DNA of 5,275 nt, taken from assembly GCA_039819065.1 (NCBI GenBank), contig JBCBSS010000251.1, positions 1-5,275 of the forward strand. The letters are read 5' to 3'. Origin of the DNA: JBCBSS01 sp039819065. GTDB lineage: Bacteria; Bacteroidota; Bacteroidia; Cytophagales; Cyclobacteriaceae. This document shows positions 1-5,275 of the stretch, in pieces. How positions within the stretch are numbered: the stretch's first letter is position 1; each line of letters begins with the position of its first letter. Both the position numbers and the translations under genes were made by a program. Below the pieces are notes generated by a model, which ran no database searches, was not told the DNA's origin, and worked only from the letters and a program-made list of their open reading frames with translations.

Positions 1-102
1 CTCTCAGCTGTAATACCTAAAGCACACAGGTTTGTTAACCACGATATTGTTGCGGCTGCCTTCGCGACTTATGAAAAAAGGGATTTATTCCTTGAGAACT
101 GA
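1..102 (+). CDS. C-terminal end of an unrecognised protein (partial)
   Basis: Frame 1 is open from the window edge for 33 codons and stops at TGA (100-102). The peptide ends in RFVNHDIVAAAFATYEKRD followed by LFLEN, which looks like an ordinary soluble, helix-rich C-terminus with a balanced composition. I do not recognise the family. A 33-codon open frame can occur by chance, so the support is modest; the protein-like composition and a stop shortly before the convergent pfkA gene favour a real gene. It reads toward pfkA, so the two genes are convergent with an 86-base gap. Nothing about its function can be inferred from what is visible. Confidence 0.45.
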   Translation, partial: LSAVIPKAHRFVNHDIVAAAFATYEKRDLFLEN

Positions 103-126
103 ATTTTGCTACTGACTTGCTTTGTT

Positions 127-143
127 TGACTAGTTGCCAGTCA
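127..143 (-). terminator. short hairpin in the convergent gap after pfkA, possible weak terminator
   Basis: Read on the minus strand, TGACTGG, loop CAA, CTAGTCA forms a 7-bp stem with one G-U pair. It lies 46 bases after the pfkA stop codon, inside the gap between pfkA and the convergent partial gene. No T tract follows on the minus strand. On the + strand only a short run of four T comes a few bases later, and the G-U pair becomes an A-C mismatch. It may help end transcription or stabilise the 3' end, but it is not a classical intrinsic terminator. No better terminator was seen in this gap. Confidence 0.25.
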
Positions 144-169
144 CATTTTGTGCTTCCGCTTGTGCCTAT

Positions 170-236
170 TAAGATCATAGCCTATATTTTAAATAGAAAG
201 AATCTTTGCTATTCTAAGATCATTGGCCTCTATTTT
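170..236. repeat. imperfect direct repeat spanning the 3' end of pfkA
   Basis: TAAGATCAT followed by (A)GCCTATATTTT at 170-190 is nearly repeated as TAAGATCAT followed by TGGCCTCTATTTT at 215-236. The period is about 45 bases. The upstream copy (in the pfkA reading direction) encodes the last residues of PfkA, around KIEANDL, and the other copy begins at the stop codon and runs into the 3' untranslated region. This looks like a decayed tandem duplication of the gene end. It could also be coincidence in AT-rich sequence. Confidence 0.4.
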
Positions 237-1172
237 TTTCTCACCATTTACTATGGTCTCAAAGTCATTACAAATCACCTTTCCACCTTGCATACCCATC
301 ATAACATTTGTCTTCCCTTCTAGAAGCCCTTCTACAGCAGCCACCCCGAATTTACTGGCTAAAACACGATCAAAATATGTCGGAGCACCTCCTCTTTGAA
401 GATGTCCCAATATAGTCACTTTGGTTTCGTAATAATCTATTTTTTCACTAACCTTTTTAGCTATTTCAGTGGCACTTCCACTTTTTCCTCCTTCTGCTAC
501 TATAATGAGACTAGATGTTTTCTTATTCTGAGCGCCAACATCCAGTTTGGATATCAAGTCTTCTATTGAAGTTCTCTCCTCCGGTATCAATACTGCTACA
601 GCACCTCCAGCGATTCCACTATTGATGGCAATATGTCCTGCATCTCGACCCATCACTTCAATAAAGAAAAGCCTATTATGAGACAAAGCTGTATCTCGGA
701 TTTTATCTATGGCTTCAACCGCTGTATTTGTTGCAGTGTCGTAACCAATGGTGTAATCCGTGCCGGGCATGTCGTTATCAATTGTTCCAGGAATACAAAC
801 TATGGGAATACCGTATTCTCCATAAAAGGCATTAGCTCCTGCGAATGTACCATCACCTCCGATGGCAACGAGAGCATCGATACCATTTGCCTTAAGGTTG
901 TCAAATGCTTTTGCACGGCCTTCCTTAGTTTTGAACTCACTACACCTGGCAGATTTCAAGAAAGTACCTCCCCTCTGTATTATATTATTTACGGAGCGGG
1001 CATCCAGCTTTTCAATATCACCATTAATCATACCGCGATATCCACGGAATATACCGAACACATCTTTGTTATAGTAAATGCTGGATCGTACTACCGCCCT
1101 GATGGCAGCATTCATACCTGGTGCATCACCTCCTGAGGTGAAGACGCCTATTTTGTTGATTTGGGTACTCAT
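189..1172 (-). CDS. pfkA: ATP-dependent 6-phosphofructokinase
   Basis: Phosphorylates fructose 6-phosphate to fructose 1,6-bisphosphate with ATP, the committed step of glycolysis in the cytoplasm; the family works as a homotetramer. With the start used here it has 327 residues, close to the roughly 320 of E. coli PfkA. Visible motifs are the ATP-binding GGDAPGMN (14-21), LKSAR (72-76), GGDGT (105-109), PGTIDND (128-134, with D132 in the place of the catalytic Asp), MGRDAGH (173-179) and, near the C-terminus, LGHLQRGG. Glycines at 108 and 129, where pyrophosphate-dependent enzymes carry Asp and Lys, point to ATP as donor. The open frame extends 19 codons further upstream, but that would place the promoter and operator inside the gene and adds residues not typical of the family, so the ATG at 1170-1172 is chosen. 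There is no clear Shine-Dalgarno sequence. The gene is divergent from the Nudix regulator and probably controlled by it. Confidence 0.95.
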   Translation of the reverse strand: MSTQINKIGVFTSGGDAPGMNAAIRAVVRSSIYYNKDVFGIFRGYRGMINGDIEKLDARSVNNIIQRGGTFLKSARCSEFKTKEGRAKAFDNLKANGIDALVAIGGDGTFAGANAFYGEYGIPIVCIPGTIDNDMPGTDYTIGYDTATNTAVEAIDKIRDTALSHNRLFFIEVMGRDAGHIAINSGIAGGAVAVLIPEERTSIEDLISKLDVGAQNKKTSSLIIVAEGGKSGSATEIAKKVSEKIDYYETKVTILGHLQRGGAPTYFDRVLASKFGVAAVEGLLEGKTNVMMGMQGGKVICNDFETIVNGEKKIEANDLRIAKILSI

Positions 1173-1198
1173 TTTGACTTTAAGTACTATCTTTATTG

Positions 1199-1230
1199 TA
1201 AAGTTAGTGTAAGAGTTACACTTAGGCAAT
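1199..1230 (-). promoter_or_regulatory. predicted pfkA promoter of Bacteroidota type
   Basis: Reading toward pfkA, ATTG (1227-1230) is followed after 20 bases by TAACTTTA (1199-1206). This fits the Bacteroidota primary-sigma pattern of a -33 TTG/TTTG and a -7 TAnnTTTG with a spacing of about 20; only the final base of the -7 element differs. Transcription would start near 1192, leaving an untranslated leader of about 20 bases. The inverted repeat at 1206-1222 lies between the two elements, so a bound protein should block RNA polymerase. Confidence 0.6.
1206..1222. promoter_or_regulatory. inverted-repeat operator, probable site for the NrtR-like Nudix regulator
   Basis: AGTGTAA, spacer GAG, TTACACT is a perfect palindrome with 7-base arms. 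It contains GT, seven bases, AC (1209-1219), the core described for NrtR-family operators. It sits between two divergent starts, 33 bases from the pfkA start codon and 48 bases from the regulator ATG. It overlaps the spacer of the predicted pfkA promoter, which suggests repression. For the regulator, a weaker -7-like TTTG at 1237-1240 would place the operator just upstream of or within that promoter, so autoregulation is possible. The assignment to this regulator is inferred from position and pattern. Confidence 0.65.
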
Positions 1231-1270
1231 CCATTATTTGCTGGCTATTGAGTTGTCATATAAACTGAAT

Positions 1271-2011
1271 ATGATGGAAAATGTTAGCGGTATCAACCCC
1301 CATGTCTCGGTAGATTGTGTCATTTTTGGATTTGATGGGGAGTCGTTGAAGTTACTGGTGATAGAAAGAGAGGTGGGAGAGGGTGTTAGCAAAAGAGTGA
1401 ATGCCTTACCTGGGGATTTGATCAAAGACGATGAAGATCTTAATTCTGCTGCAGCTAGGATTTTATATGAGCTTACCAATCTTGCAGATATCTATCTAGA
1501 GCAATTTTTTACATTTGGTAATCCGTTGCGAATAAGGAACCCTGAAGATGTAGAATGGCTACGCAGAGTGAGGGCTTTCCCGAACGCTAGAGTGATTACT
1601 GTGGCATATTATTCCCTGGTTCGGCTAGATAAATTGGCTCCGAGAGCTTCTTCTTTTGCTAAAATGGCAGGCTGGTCTCCTATTGATGACAAATTAAAAC
1701 TAGCTTTTGATCATAATGAAATTGTGAATAAAGCTTTAGAGACACTAAGATATAAATTGAAATTTCAACCAGTGGGATTTGAATTACTACCCAAGAAATT
1801 CACACTAAGTCAACTTCAAAAGCTCTATGAAGCTATTTTTGGATTAGCACTAGATAAGCGAAATTTTAGAAAGAAATTCCTCAACAAAAAAATACTTATT
1901 CCACTACAAGAAAAAGAGATAGGTGTAGCTCATAAACCTGCCAGATACTATCAGTTTGATGAGAGCCGGTACCGTGAGATAAGTGGGAAGGAAATCTTGT
2001 TTAATATTTAA
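1271..2011 (+). CDS. NrtR/AraR-like transcription regulator (Nudix domain plus winged helix)
   Basis: A 246-residue DNA-binding regulator. Residues about 10-155 form a Nudix hydrolase-like domain beginning HVSVDCVIFGF. The winged-helix domain is at about 176-231, with FTLSQLQKLYEAIFG, then DKRNFRKK (195-202) and KPARYYQF, typical of the NrtR C-terminal domain. The Nudix box (about 46-70) is degenerate: LPGD replaces LPGG, E55 is kept, R63 is followed by Ile instead of Glu, and only E67 remains of the EE pair, so hydrolase activity is unlikely and the domain probably senses a ligand. In this family the Nudix domain binds ADP-ribose (NrtR) or a sugar (the Bacteroides arabinose regulator AraR); the ligand here is unknown. 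The frame is open from a TTG at 1238, but ATG at 1271 (or the adjacent ATG at 1274) starts closer to the domain. It is divergent from pfkA, its likely target. Confidence 0.85.
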   Translation: MMENVSGINPHVSVDCVIFGFDGESLKLLVIEREVGEGVSKRVNALPGDLIKDDEDLNSAAARILYELTNLADIYLEQFFTFGNPLRIRNPEDVEWLRRVRAFPNARVITVAYYSLVRLDKLAPRASSFAKMAGWSPIDDKLKLAFDHNEIVNKALETLRYKLKFQPVGFELLPKKFTLSQLQKLYEAIFGLALDKRNFRKKFLNKKILIPLQEKEIGVAHKPARYYQFDESRYREISGKEILFNI

Positions 2012-2015
2012 ATAG

Positions 2016-2030
2016 AACTAGGTGCTAGTT
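2016..2030. repeat. perfect 6-3-6 inverted repeat after the regulator stop codon
   Basis: AACTAG, GTG, CTAGTT starts four bases after the regulator's stop and can form a 6-bp hairpin with a 3-base loop. No T tract follows on the + strand (an A run does), so it is not a classical terminator for the regulator. It could protect the 3' end of that mRNA, work together with the adjacent terminator, or bind a protein. It lacks the GT-N7-AC pattern of the upstream operator. Confidence 0.45.
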
Positions 2031-2033
2031 AAT

Positions 2034-2069
2034 AAAAAAAGCTCAACCACATTCTGCAGTCGAGCTTTT
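2034..2069 (-). terminator. intrinsic terminator of rny and the pheT-zapA-rny operon
   Basis: On the minus strand AAAAGCTC GACTGCA, loop GAA, TGTGGTT GAGCTTTT folds into an uninterrupted 15-bp stem including three G-U pairs, followed by a run of seven T that starts inside the 3' arm. It begins 24 bases after the rny stop codon. On the + strand the G-U pairs become C-A mismatches and only four T follow. It is therefore built mainly for the rny direction, though the outer 8-bp AAAAGCTC/GAGCTTTT stem could also slow transcription from the convergent regulator gene. Confidence 0.85.
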
Positions 2070-2092
2070 ATAATCTTGTTTGTAAACTCTAT

Positions 2093-3658
2093 TTATTTAG
2101 CATAAGCCACTGATCTCATTTCTCTAATAACAGTAACTTTAATTTGACCTGGATACTGCATATCCTTTTCTATCTTCTGTGAAATATCAAAAGATAGCTG
2201 TCCGGCCCTATCGTCAGTGACACTCTCAGCATCCACCATAACCCTCAGCTCTCGACCAGCCTGAATGGCATAGCACTTATTGACACCATCAAAGCTTAGT
2301 GCTAATGCCTCTAGCTCTTTGAGACGTTTGATGTATGACTCCATCACCTCTCGTCTAGCACCAGGCCTAGCGCCGGAAACTGCGTCACAAGCCTGGACTA
2401 TAGGCGAAATCAAGGTAGTCATCTCTATTTCATCATGGTGTGCGCCAATGGCATTGCAAACAGCATTACTCTCCTTGTATTTTTTAGCTAATTCCATTCC
2501 TAGAATGGCGTGAGGTTTTTCAGCTTCTTCTGGCCATACTTTACCAATATCGTGTAGCAGCCCAGCTCTTTTAGCATGTTTAGCATTTAGTCCCAACTCC
2601 GAAGCCATCACAGCTGATAAGTTAGCAACCTCTCTGGAATGCTGAAGCAAGTTTTGCCCATAAGATGATCGGAATCTCATTCTACCCACCATCTTAATCA
2701 ATTCTGGATGCAACCCATGAATTCCCAGGTCAATTACCGTTTTCTCTCCGATTTCAATAATTTCCTCTTCGATATTTTTGGTGGTTTTCGCGACTATCTC
2801 CTCGATTCTGGCTGGGTGGATTCTACCATCAGTCACCAATCTGTGTAACGATAAACGAGCGACTTCTCTGCGCACCGGATCAAAACCTGATATGATAATG
2901 GCCTCCGGAGTGTCATCGACAATGATCTCTACCCCTGTAGCCGCTTCAAGAGCACGAATGTTACGGCCTTCACGACCAATGATCTTACCCTTCACATCGT
3001 CGCTTTCAATATTGAATATGGAGACGCAATTTTCTATCGCATGTTCCGTGGCGGTTCTTTGTATAGATTCAACTACAACCTTCTTAGCTTCTTTAGCGGC
3101 CTTTAATTTGGCCTCTTCAATAATATCCTTTATTAAAGACGACGCTTTGGATTCTGCTTCTGATTTAAGGGAATCAATAAGTTGCTCCCGCGCCTCATCT
3201 GCAGTGAGATTTGAAATCTTTTCAAGGATGGTTACCTTTTGTTGATTGAACTTTTCCAGCTCACTTTTCTTCTTATTAACTATTTCCAGCTGGGCACTCA
3301 GGTTTTCTTTAAGGCTATCAATTTCAGCTTCTCTTCTTTTGACCTGTTCGTATTCTTTGGATAATTTCTGCTCGCGTTGTTTGAGCTTGCCTTCATTGCT
3401 AACAATTTGATTCTTTTTGCGGTTGGCCTCTTCTTCGAATTCAGACTTGAGCTTGATAAGCTTTTCTTTGGCCTCGATTATTTTATCCTTTTTGATATTC
3501 TCAGCGGATATTTCTGCTTCTTTGATGATGAGGTTGGCTTGCTCCTTTAGCTTTTCTTCTTTGCTCTTATTGATTTTAGTGGTGATGATCCTGTTGATCA
3601 TAATACCTAAGCCCAGACATACGATGCCTGTTATGGTAATGTAAATAATATCAGTCAT
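2093..3658 (-). CDS. rny: ribonuclease Y
   Basis: A membrane-anchored endoribonuclease that initiates mRNA decay. At 521 residues it matches the family length (B. subtilis about 520). In order: an N-terminal transmembrane helix (about 4-25, ending before INRIITTK), a long Lys/Glu-rich coiled coil (about 30-200), a KH RNA-binding domain with GKIIGREGRNI (224-234), and an HD metal-dependent nuclease domain. HD-domain residues visible are H340 (LLQHSREVA), the H369-D370 pair in GLLHDIGK, H407-H408 in GAHHDE and D424. The conserved end YPGQIKVTVIREMRS is intact, so the gene looks full-length and functional. It is the last gene of the probable pheT-orf-zapA-rny operon, 95 bases after zapA, with a strong terminator 24 bases beyond. 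No clear Shine-Dalgarno sequence precedes ATG 3656-3658. An imperfect hairpin (GAAGT, TATT, ACTTC at 3690-3703) lies in its leader. Confidence 0.96.
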   Translation of the reverse strand: MTDIIYITITGIVCLGLGIMINRIITTKINKSKEEKLKEQANLIIKEAEISAENIKKDKIIEAKEKLIKLKSEFEEEANRKKNQIVSNEGKLKQREQKLSKEYEQVKRREAEIDSLKENLSAQLEIVNKKKSELEKFNQQKVTILEKISNLTADEAREQLIDSLKSEAESKASSLIKDIIEEAKLKAAKEAKKVVVESIQRTATEHAIENCVSIFNIESDDVKGKIIGREGRNIRALEAATGVEIIVDDTPEAIIISGFDPVRREVARLSLHRLVTDGRIHPARIEEIVAKTTKNIEEEIIEIGEKTVIDLGIHGLHPELIKMVGRMRFRSSYGQNLLQHSREVANLSAVMASELGLNAKHAKRAGLLHDIGKVWPEEAEKPHAILGMELAKKYKESNAVCNAIGAHHDEIEMTTLISPIVQACDAVSGARPGARREVMESYIKRLKELEALALSFDGVNKCYAIQAGRELRVMVDAESVTDDRAGQLSFDISQKIEKDMQYPGQIKVTVIREMRSVAYAK

Positions 3659-3753
3659 TCTGCTATCTATTTATGTTGGAGCAGAACGAGAAGTTATTAC
3701 TTCGAGCTATAATCGGTAAAATACAGGCCTGGAGGGTAGAAAATCTTAAAAAA
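3659..3753 (-). other. zapA-rny intergenic gap, no RNA gene recognised
   Basis: These 95 bases separate the zapA stop from the rny start. They contain a small inverted repeat (3690-3703) and no convincing -33/-7 promoter pair. As I recall, some Bacteroidota carry the 6S RNA gene (ssrS) here. A normal 6S RNA is about 180 bases or more with one long imperfect stem, which does not fit in this gap, and I could not fold such a structure. It is best described as a leader or spacer. Confidence 0.5.
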
Positions 3754-4038
3754 TCAAATTGCCTTGCTGATCAAATTATTGAGATGACTAACTCGTTCCA
3801 AAACACTTTCATCCATGTTACTCTGCTGCTCTTCTTGCTTCAACCTATCTATTAGGCTGTCAAAAGCAACCATGGCTAGCAAATCTTGTTTATCATCTAT
3901 ACCAAATTTATCTCTGTATGCCTTCATCCTTTCGTTGATGATTTTCCCTGCGTTTCTGACTCTCTGTTCGTCTTCGGGCTTTACCTTCATCGGGTATTCC
4001 CTGTCTCCTATTTTTATTTTTATTGAAAGGATGTCCAT
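3754..4038 (-). CDS. zapA: cell division protein ZapA
   Basis: A small cytoplasmic protein that binds FtsZ and promotes bundling of filaments in the Z-ring. It has 94 residues, the usual ZapA size. The N-terminal part SIKIKIGDREYPMKVKPEDE (5-24) is the typical beta-hairpin globular head. It is followed by helix residues RVRNAGKIINERMKAYRDKF and by the conserved segment DKQDLLAMVAFDS (49-61). The C-terminal half (about 60-94) is a helical coiled coil rich in Gln and Glu, suited to the tetramer. ATG at 4036-4038 is the first start and fits the family N-terminus (MDILSIKIKI). The gene begins 23 bases after the coiled-coil gene and precedes rny. No Shine-Dalgarno sequence is visible. The short length and weak motif leave slight uncertainty, but the gene order supports the call. 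Confidence 0.9.
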   Translation of the reverse strand: MDILSIKIKIGDREYPMKVKPEDEQRVRNAGKIINERMKAYRDKFGIDDKQDLLAMVAFDSLIDRLKQEEQQSNMDESVLERVSHLNNLISKAI

Positions 4039-4061
4039 TAAAGGCGCTTACAATTTTTAGA

Positions 4062-4358
4062 TTATCTGCTCAAGTGCGCAATGCACTTGTCAATCTCCTT
4101 TATATAATCGTCGATTTTTCTTTTAAGCTCGGATGTATTATTCTCTTCTGCAATTAAATTACCAGCAATTTTACTAATTTTAATTTGATTTTGAAAGTTG
4201 CTAATATGCTCATCTCTAAGCTTTAAGGTATCTTTCAAATCCTTATTTTCAGACTTCAAATAGTCCATTTCTACTTTCAATGCATCATACTCTCCAAGGA
4301 GTATTTTAATCTTTCTTTCCAGTGTGACTAAATGAGTATTGAGCTGGTCTTGATTCAT
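4062..4358 (-). CDS. small coiled-coil protein between pheT and zapA, candidate ZapA partner
   Basis: 98 residues, no enzyme motif, signal peptide or membrane segment. Leucines fall at 6, 13, 20, 27, 34 and 41 with exact seven-residue spacing, and the alternate core positions are L10, I17, Y24, M31, N38, L45, I52 and I59. This is a leucine-zipper-type coiled coil with a single Asn at an a position, as in dimeric zippers such as GCN4. A second short charged helix follows (about 76-98, SELKRKIDDYIKEIDKCIAHLSR in part). ATG follows the pheT stop by one base, suggesting translational coupling, and zapA starts 23 bases after its stop. I recall similar uncharacterised proteins in this position in other Bacteroidota. 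By size, structure and neighbourhood it resembles the ZapB idea (a coiled-coil partner of ZapA), but I cannot show homology and the role is inferred. Confidence 0.85.
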   Translation of the reverse strand: MNQDQLNTHLVTLERKIKILLGEYDALKVEMDYLKSENKDLKDTLKLRDEHISNFQNQIKISKIAGNLIAEENNTSELKRKIDDYIKEIDKCIAHLSR

Positions 4359-4359
4359 T

Positions 4360-5275
4360 TTATTTTCTGATCAAAGCGCCTAAATCATTTTCGTAAGCTT
4401 TTATTAGGCGGTTCATGGTTTTATCGATCACCTTATCGGTCAAGGTTTTATTCCTGTCTTGGAGAGTAATACTTAAAGCATACGCTTTTTTATTCTCCCC
4501 AATGTTTTCTCCCTCATACACGTCAAACACGTTAATTTCTCTGACCAACTCTGATGCACTTTGCTTGGTAACTTTTTGAATATCCCCAAAAGAAACCTTT
4601 TTATCGAGTACGAGAGAGAGGTCTCTTCGGACCTCAGGAAATTTCGAAACTTCCTCTATTACTATATTATCACTTGTGAGTTGTAAAAGCAAGCTCCAGT
4701 TAAGATCAGCGAAGAATATTTCTTGTTTTATTTCGAAGTCTTTAAGTATAGTCTTTTTTAACTTTCCGAAACTACCAATCTCTTTACCATTTATGCTGAT
4801 TATCAGGCAGTAATCGAATGGGTAGCTTTGAGAAGTTTTGGTTTTGATGGATACGGAGCCGAGCTTTGATAATACCATACTAATTGCCCCATACAAATCA
4901 TGGAAAGTGGCATCGTTACTTTTTTTGCTCCAATGCTCAGGATATTCTTTTCCTATCATGAATATAGAGAGACTAGTATGCTCTTTATACTCGCCTGCCA
5001 CTAGAGCGTAATTTTTACCGAACTCGAAGAATTTCAAATCTTTCTGCTTACGGTTGATATTGTATGCCGCGATTTCCAAACCTGAATACAAAAGGCTTTG
5101 CCGCATTACACCCAATTCCTCACTTAGTTTATTGAGGATGTTCACACTTTCGGCAGCGTCAAGATTACTCGCCTTTTCAGCGTAACCAGGTTTTGTGAGC
5201 GAATTCGTCATGATCTCATAAAACCCATTGTTGACCAAAAGATTAGTAATATCCTGTTGAAGTTTATTACTGTCT
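4360..5275 (-). CDS. pheT: phenylalanine-tRNA ligase beta subunit (C-terminal part)
   Basis: The beta subunit forms the cytoplasmic alpha2beta2 enzyme that charges tRNA-Phe. The window holds the last 304 residues of what is normally a protein of about 800; the frame is open to the window edge, so the TTG at 5236-5238 is an internal Leu codon, not a start. Visible parts are the synthetase-like fold with NGFYEIMTNSL near the edge, then LSEELGVMRQSLLYSGLE and DLKFFEFGKNY. The FDX-ACB anticodon-binding domain occupies the last ~93 residues, from KFPEVRRDLSLVLDKK through VFDVYEGENIGENKKAYALS and LTDKVIDKTMNRLIK. It ends normally with TAA (4360-4362), one base before the next start. It is the first visible gene of the operon with zapA and rny; the operon's promoter lies outside the window. 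Confidence 0.95.
   Translation of the reverse strand, partial: DSNKLQQDITNLLVNNGFYEIMTNSLTKPGYAEKASNLDAAESVNILNKLSEELGVMRQSLLYSGLEIAAYNINRKQKDLKFFEFGKNYALVAGEYKEHTSLSIFMIGKEYPEHWSKKSNDATFHDLYGAISMVLSKLGSVSIKTKTSQSYPFDYCLIISINGKEIGSFGKLKKTILKDFEIKQEIFFADLNWSLLLQLTSDNIVIEEVSKFPEVRRDLSLVLDKKVSFGDIQKVTKQSASELVREINVFDVYEGENIGENKKAYALSITLQDRNKTLTDKVIDKTMNRLIKAYENDLGALIRK

Noticed and set aside
117..323. 68-codon + strand open frame
   Set aside because: Overlaps the 3' end of pfkA antisense, has no recognisable family and begins in the intergenic gap without a promoter or ribosome-binding signal.
633..1136. 167-codon + strand open frame
   Set aside because: Entirely antisense to pfkA, Cys-rich and of unlikely composition; a shadow of the real gene.
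1173..1229. Nineteen extra N-terminal codons of pfkA (start at 1229)
   Set aside because: The extension would translate through the predicted promoter and the palindromic operator, and PfkA proteins normally begin just before the GGDAPGMN motif, as the ATG at 1172 gives.
1238..1270. TTG start of the Nudix regulator
   Set aside because: TTG is a weaker start and adds 11 residues not needed by the domain; two tandem ATG codons follow at 1271 and 1274. It cannot be fully excluded.
2778..3245. 155-codon + strand open frame
   Set aside because: Antisense to the KH and coiled-coil region of rny; the Ser-rich composition is the expected mirror of that sequence.
3690..3703. Inverted repeat GAAGT-TATT-ACTTC as a riboswitch or terminator before rny
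   Set aside because: Only 5 bp with no T tract and no larger conserved structure recognised; common by chance in AT-rich DNA.
3673..3855. 60-codon + strand open frame across the zapA-rny gap
   Set aside because: It overlaps the zapA 3' end antisense and has a low-complexity hydrophobic tail; no supporting signal.
5236..5238. TTG as the start of a separate 292-residue gene
   Set aside because: The frame is open to the window edge and the residues before it continue the PheT sequence, so this is an internal Leu codon of pheT.

Overview
The window reads as part of a Bacteroidota chromosome, probably Cytophagia- or Sphingobacteriia-like, although this rests on remembered family resemblance rather than a database search. 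Pointers are the order pheT, small coiled-coil gene, zapA, rny on one strand; gene starts without clear Shine-Dalgarno sequences; a promoter of Bacteroidota type (TTG, then 20 bases, then TAnnTTT); and a Nudix/winged-helix regulator of the NrtR/AraR kind. The DNA is moderately AT-rich and densely coding, with no mobile element, CRISPR array, tRNA or rRNA seen.

Left part (1-2030). The first 102 bases hold the C-terminal end of an unrecognised + strand gene. It converges on pfkA (minus strand, 189-1172), an ATP-type 6-phosphofructokinase. Divergent from pfkA is a Nudix-family transcription regulator (1271-2011). The 98-base gap between the two starts contains a perfect 7-3-7 inverted repeat (1206-1222) with the GT-N7-AC core reported for NrtR-type operators. 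It lies between the -33 and -7 elements of the predicted pfkA promoter. The simplest reading is that the regulator represses pfkA, and possibly itself, in response to a metabolite bound by its degenerate Nudix domain. This is the most interesting element of the window.

Right part (2031-5275). Four minus-strand genes appear to form one operon: pheT (C-terminal 304 residues, cut by the window edge), a 98-residue leucine-zipper-like coiled-coil protein starting 1 base after pheT, zapA 23 bases later, and rny (RNase Y) 95 bases after zapA. A long hairpin with a T tract (2034-2069) ends the operon. The cluster links phenylalanyl-tRNA charging, Z-ring assembly and membrane-associated mRNA decay. 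The coiled-coil protein is a candidate ZapA partner. The zapA-rny gap, a place where I recall some relatives carrying 6S RNA, is too short here for a normal 6S RNA.

No stretch longer than 300 bases lacks a gene. No wholly new multi-gene system is evident; the novelty is at the level of regulation and of the small coiled-coil protein.
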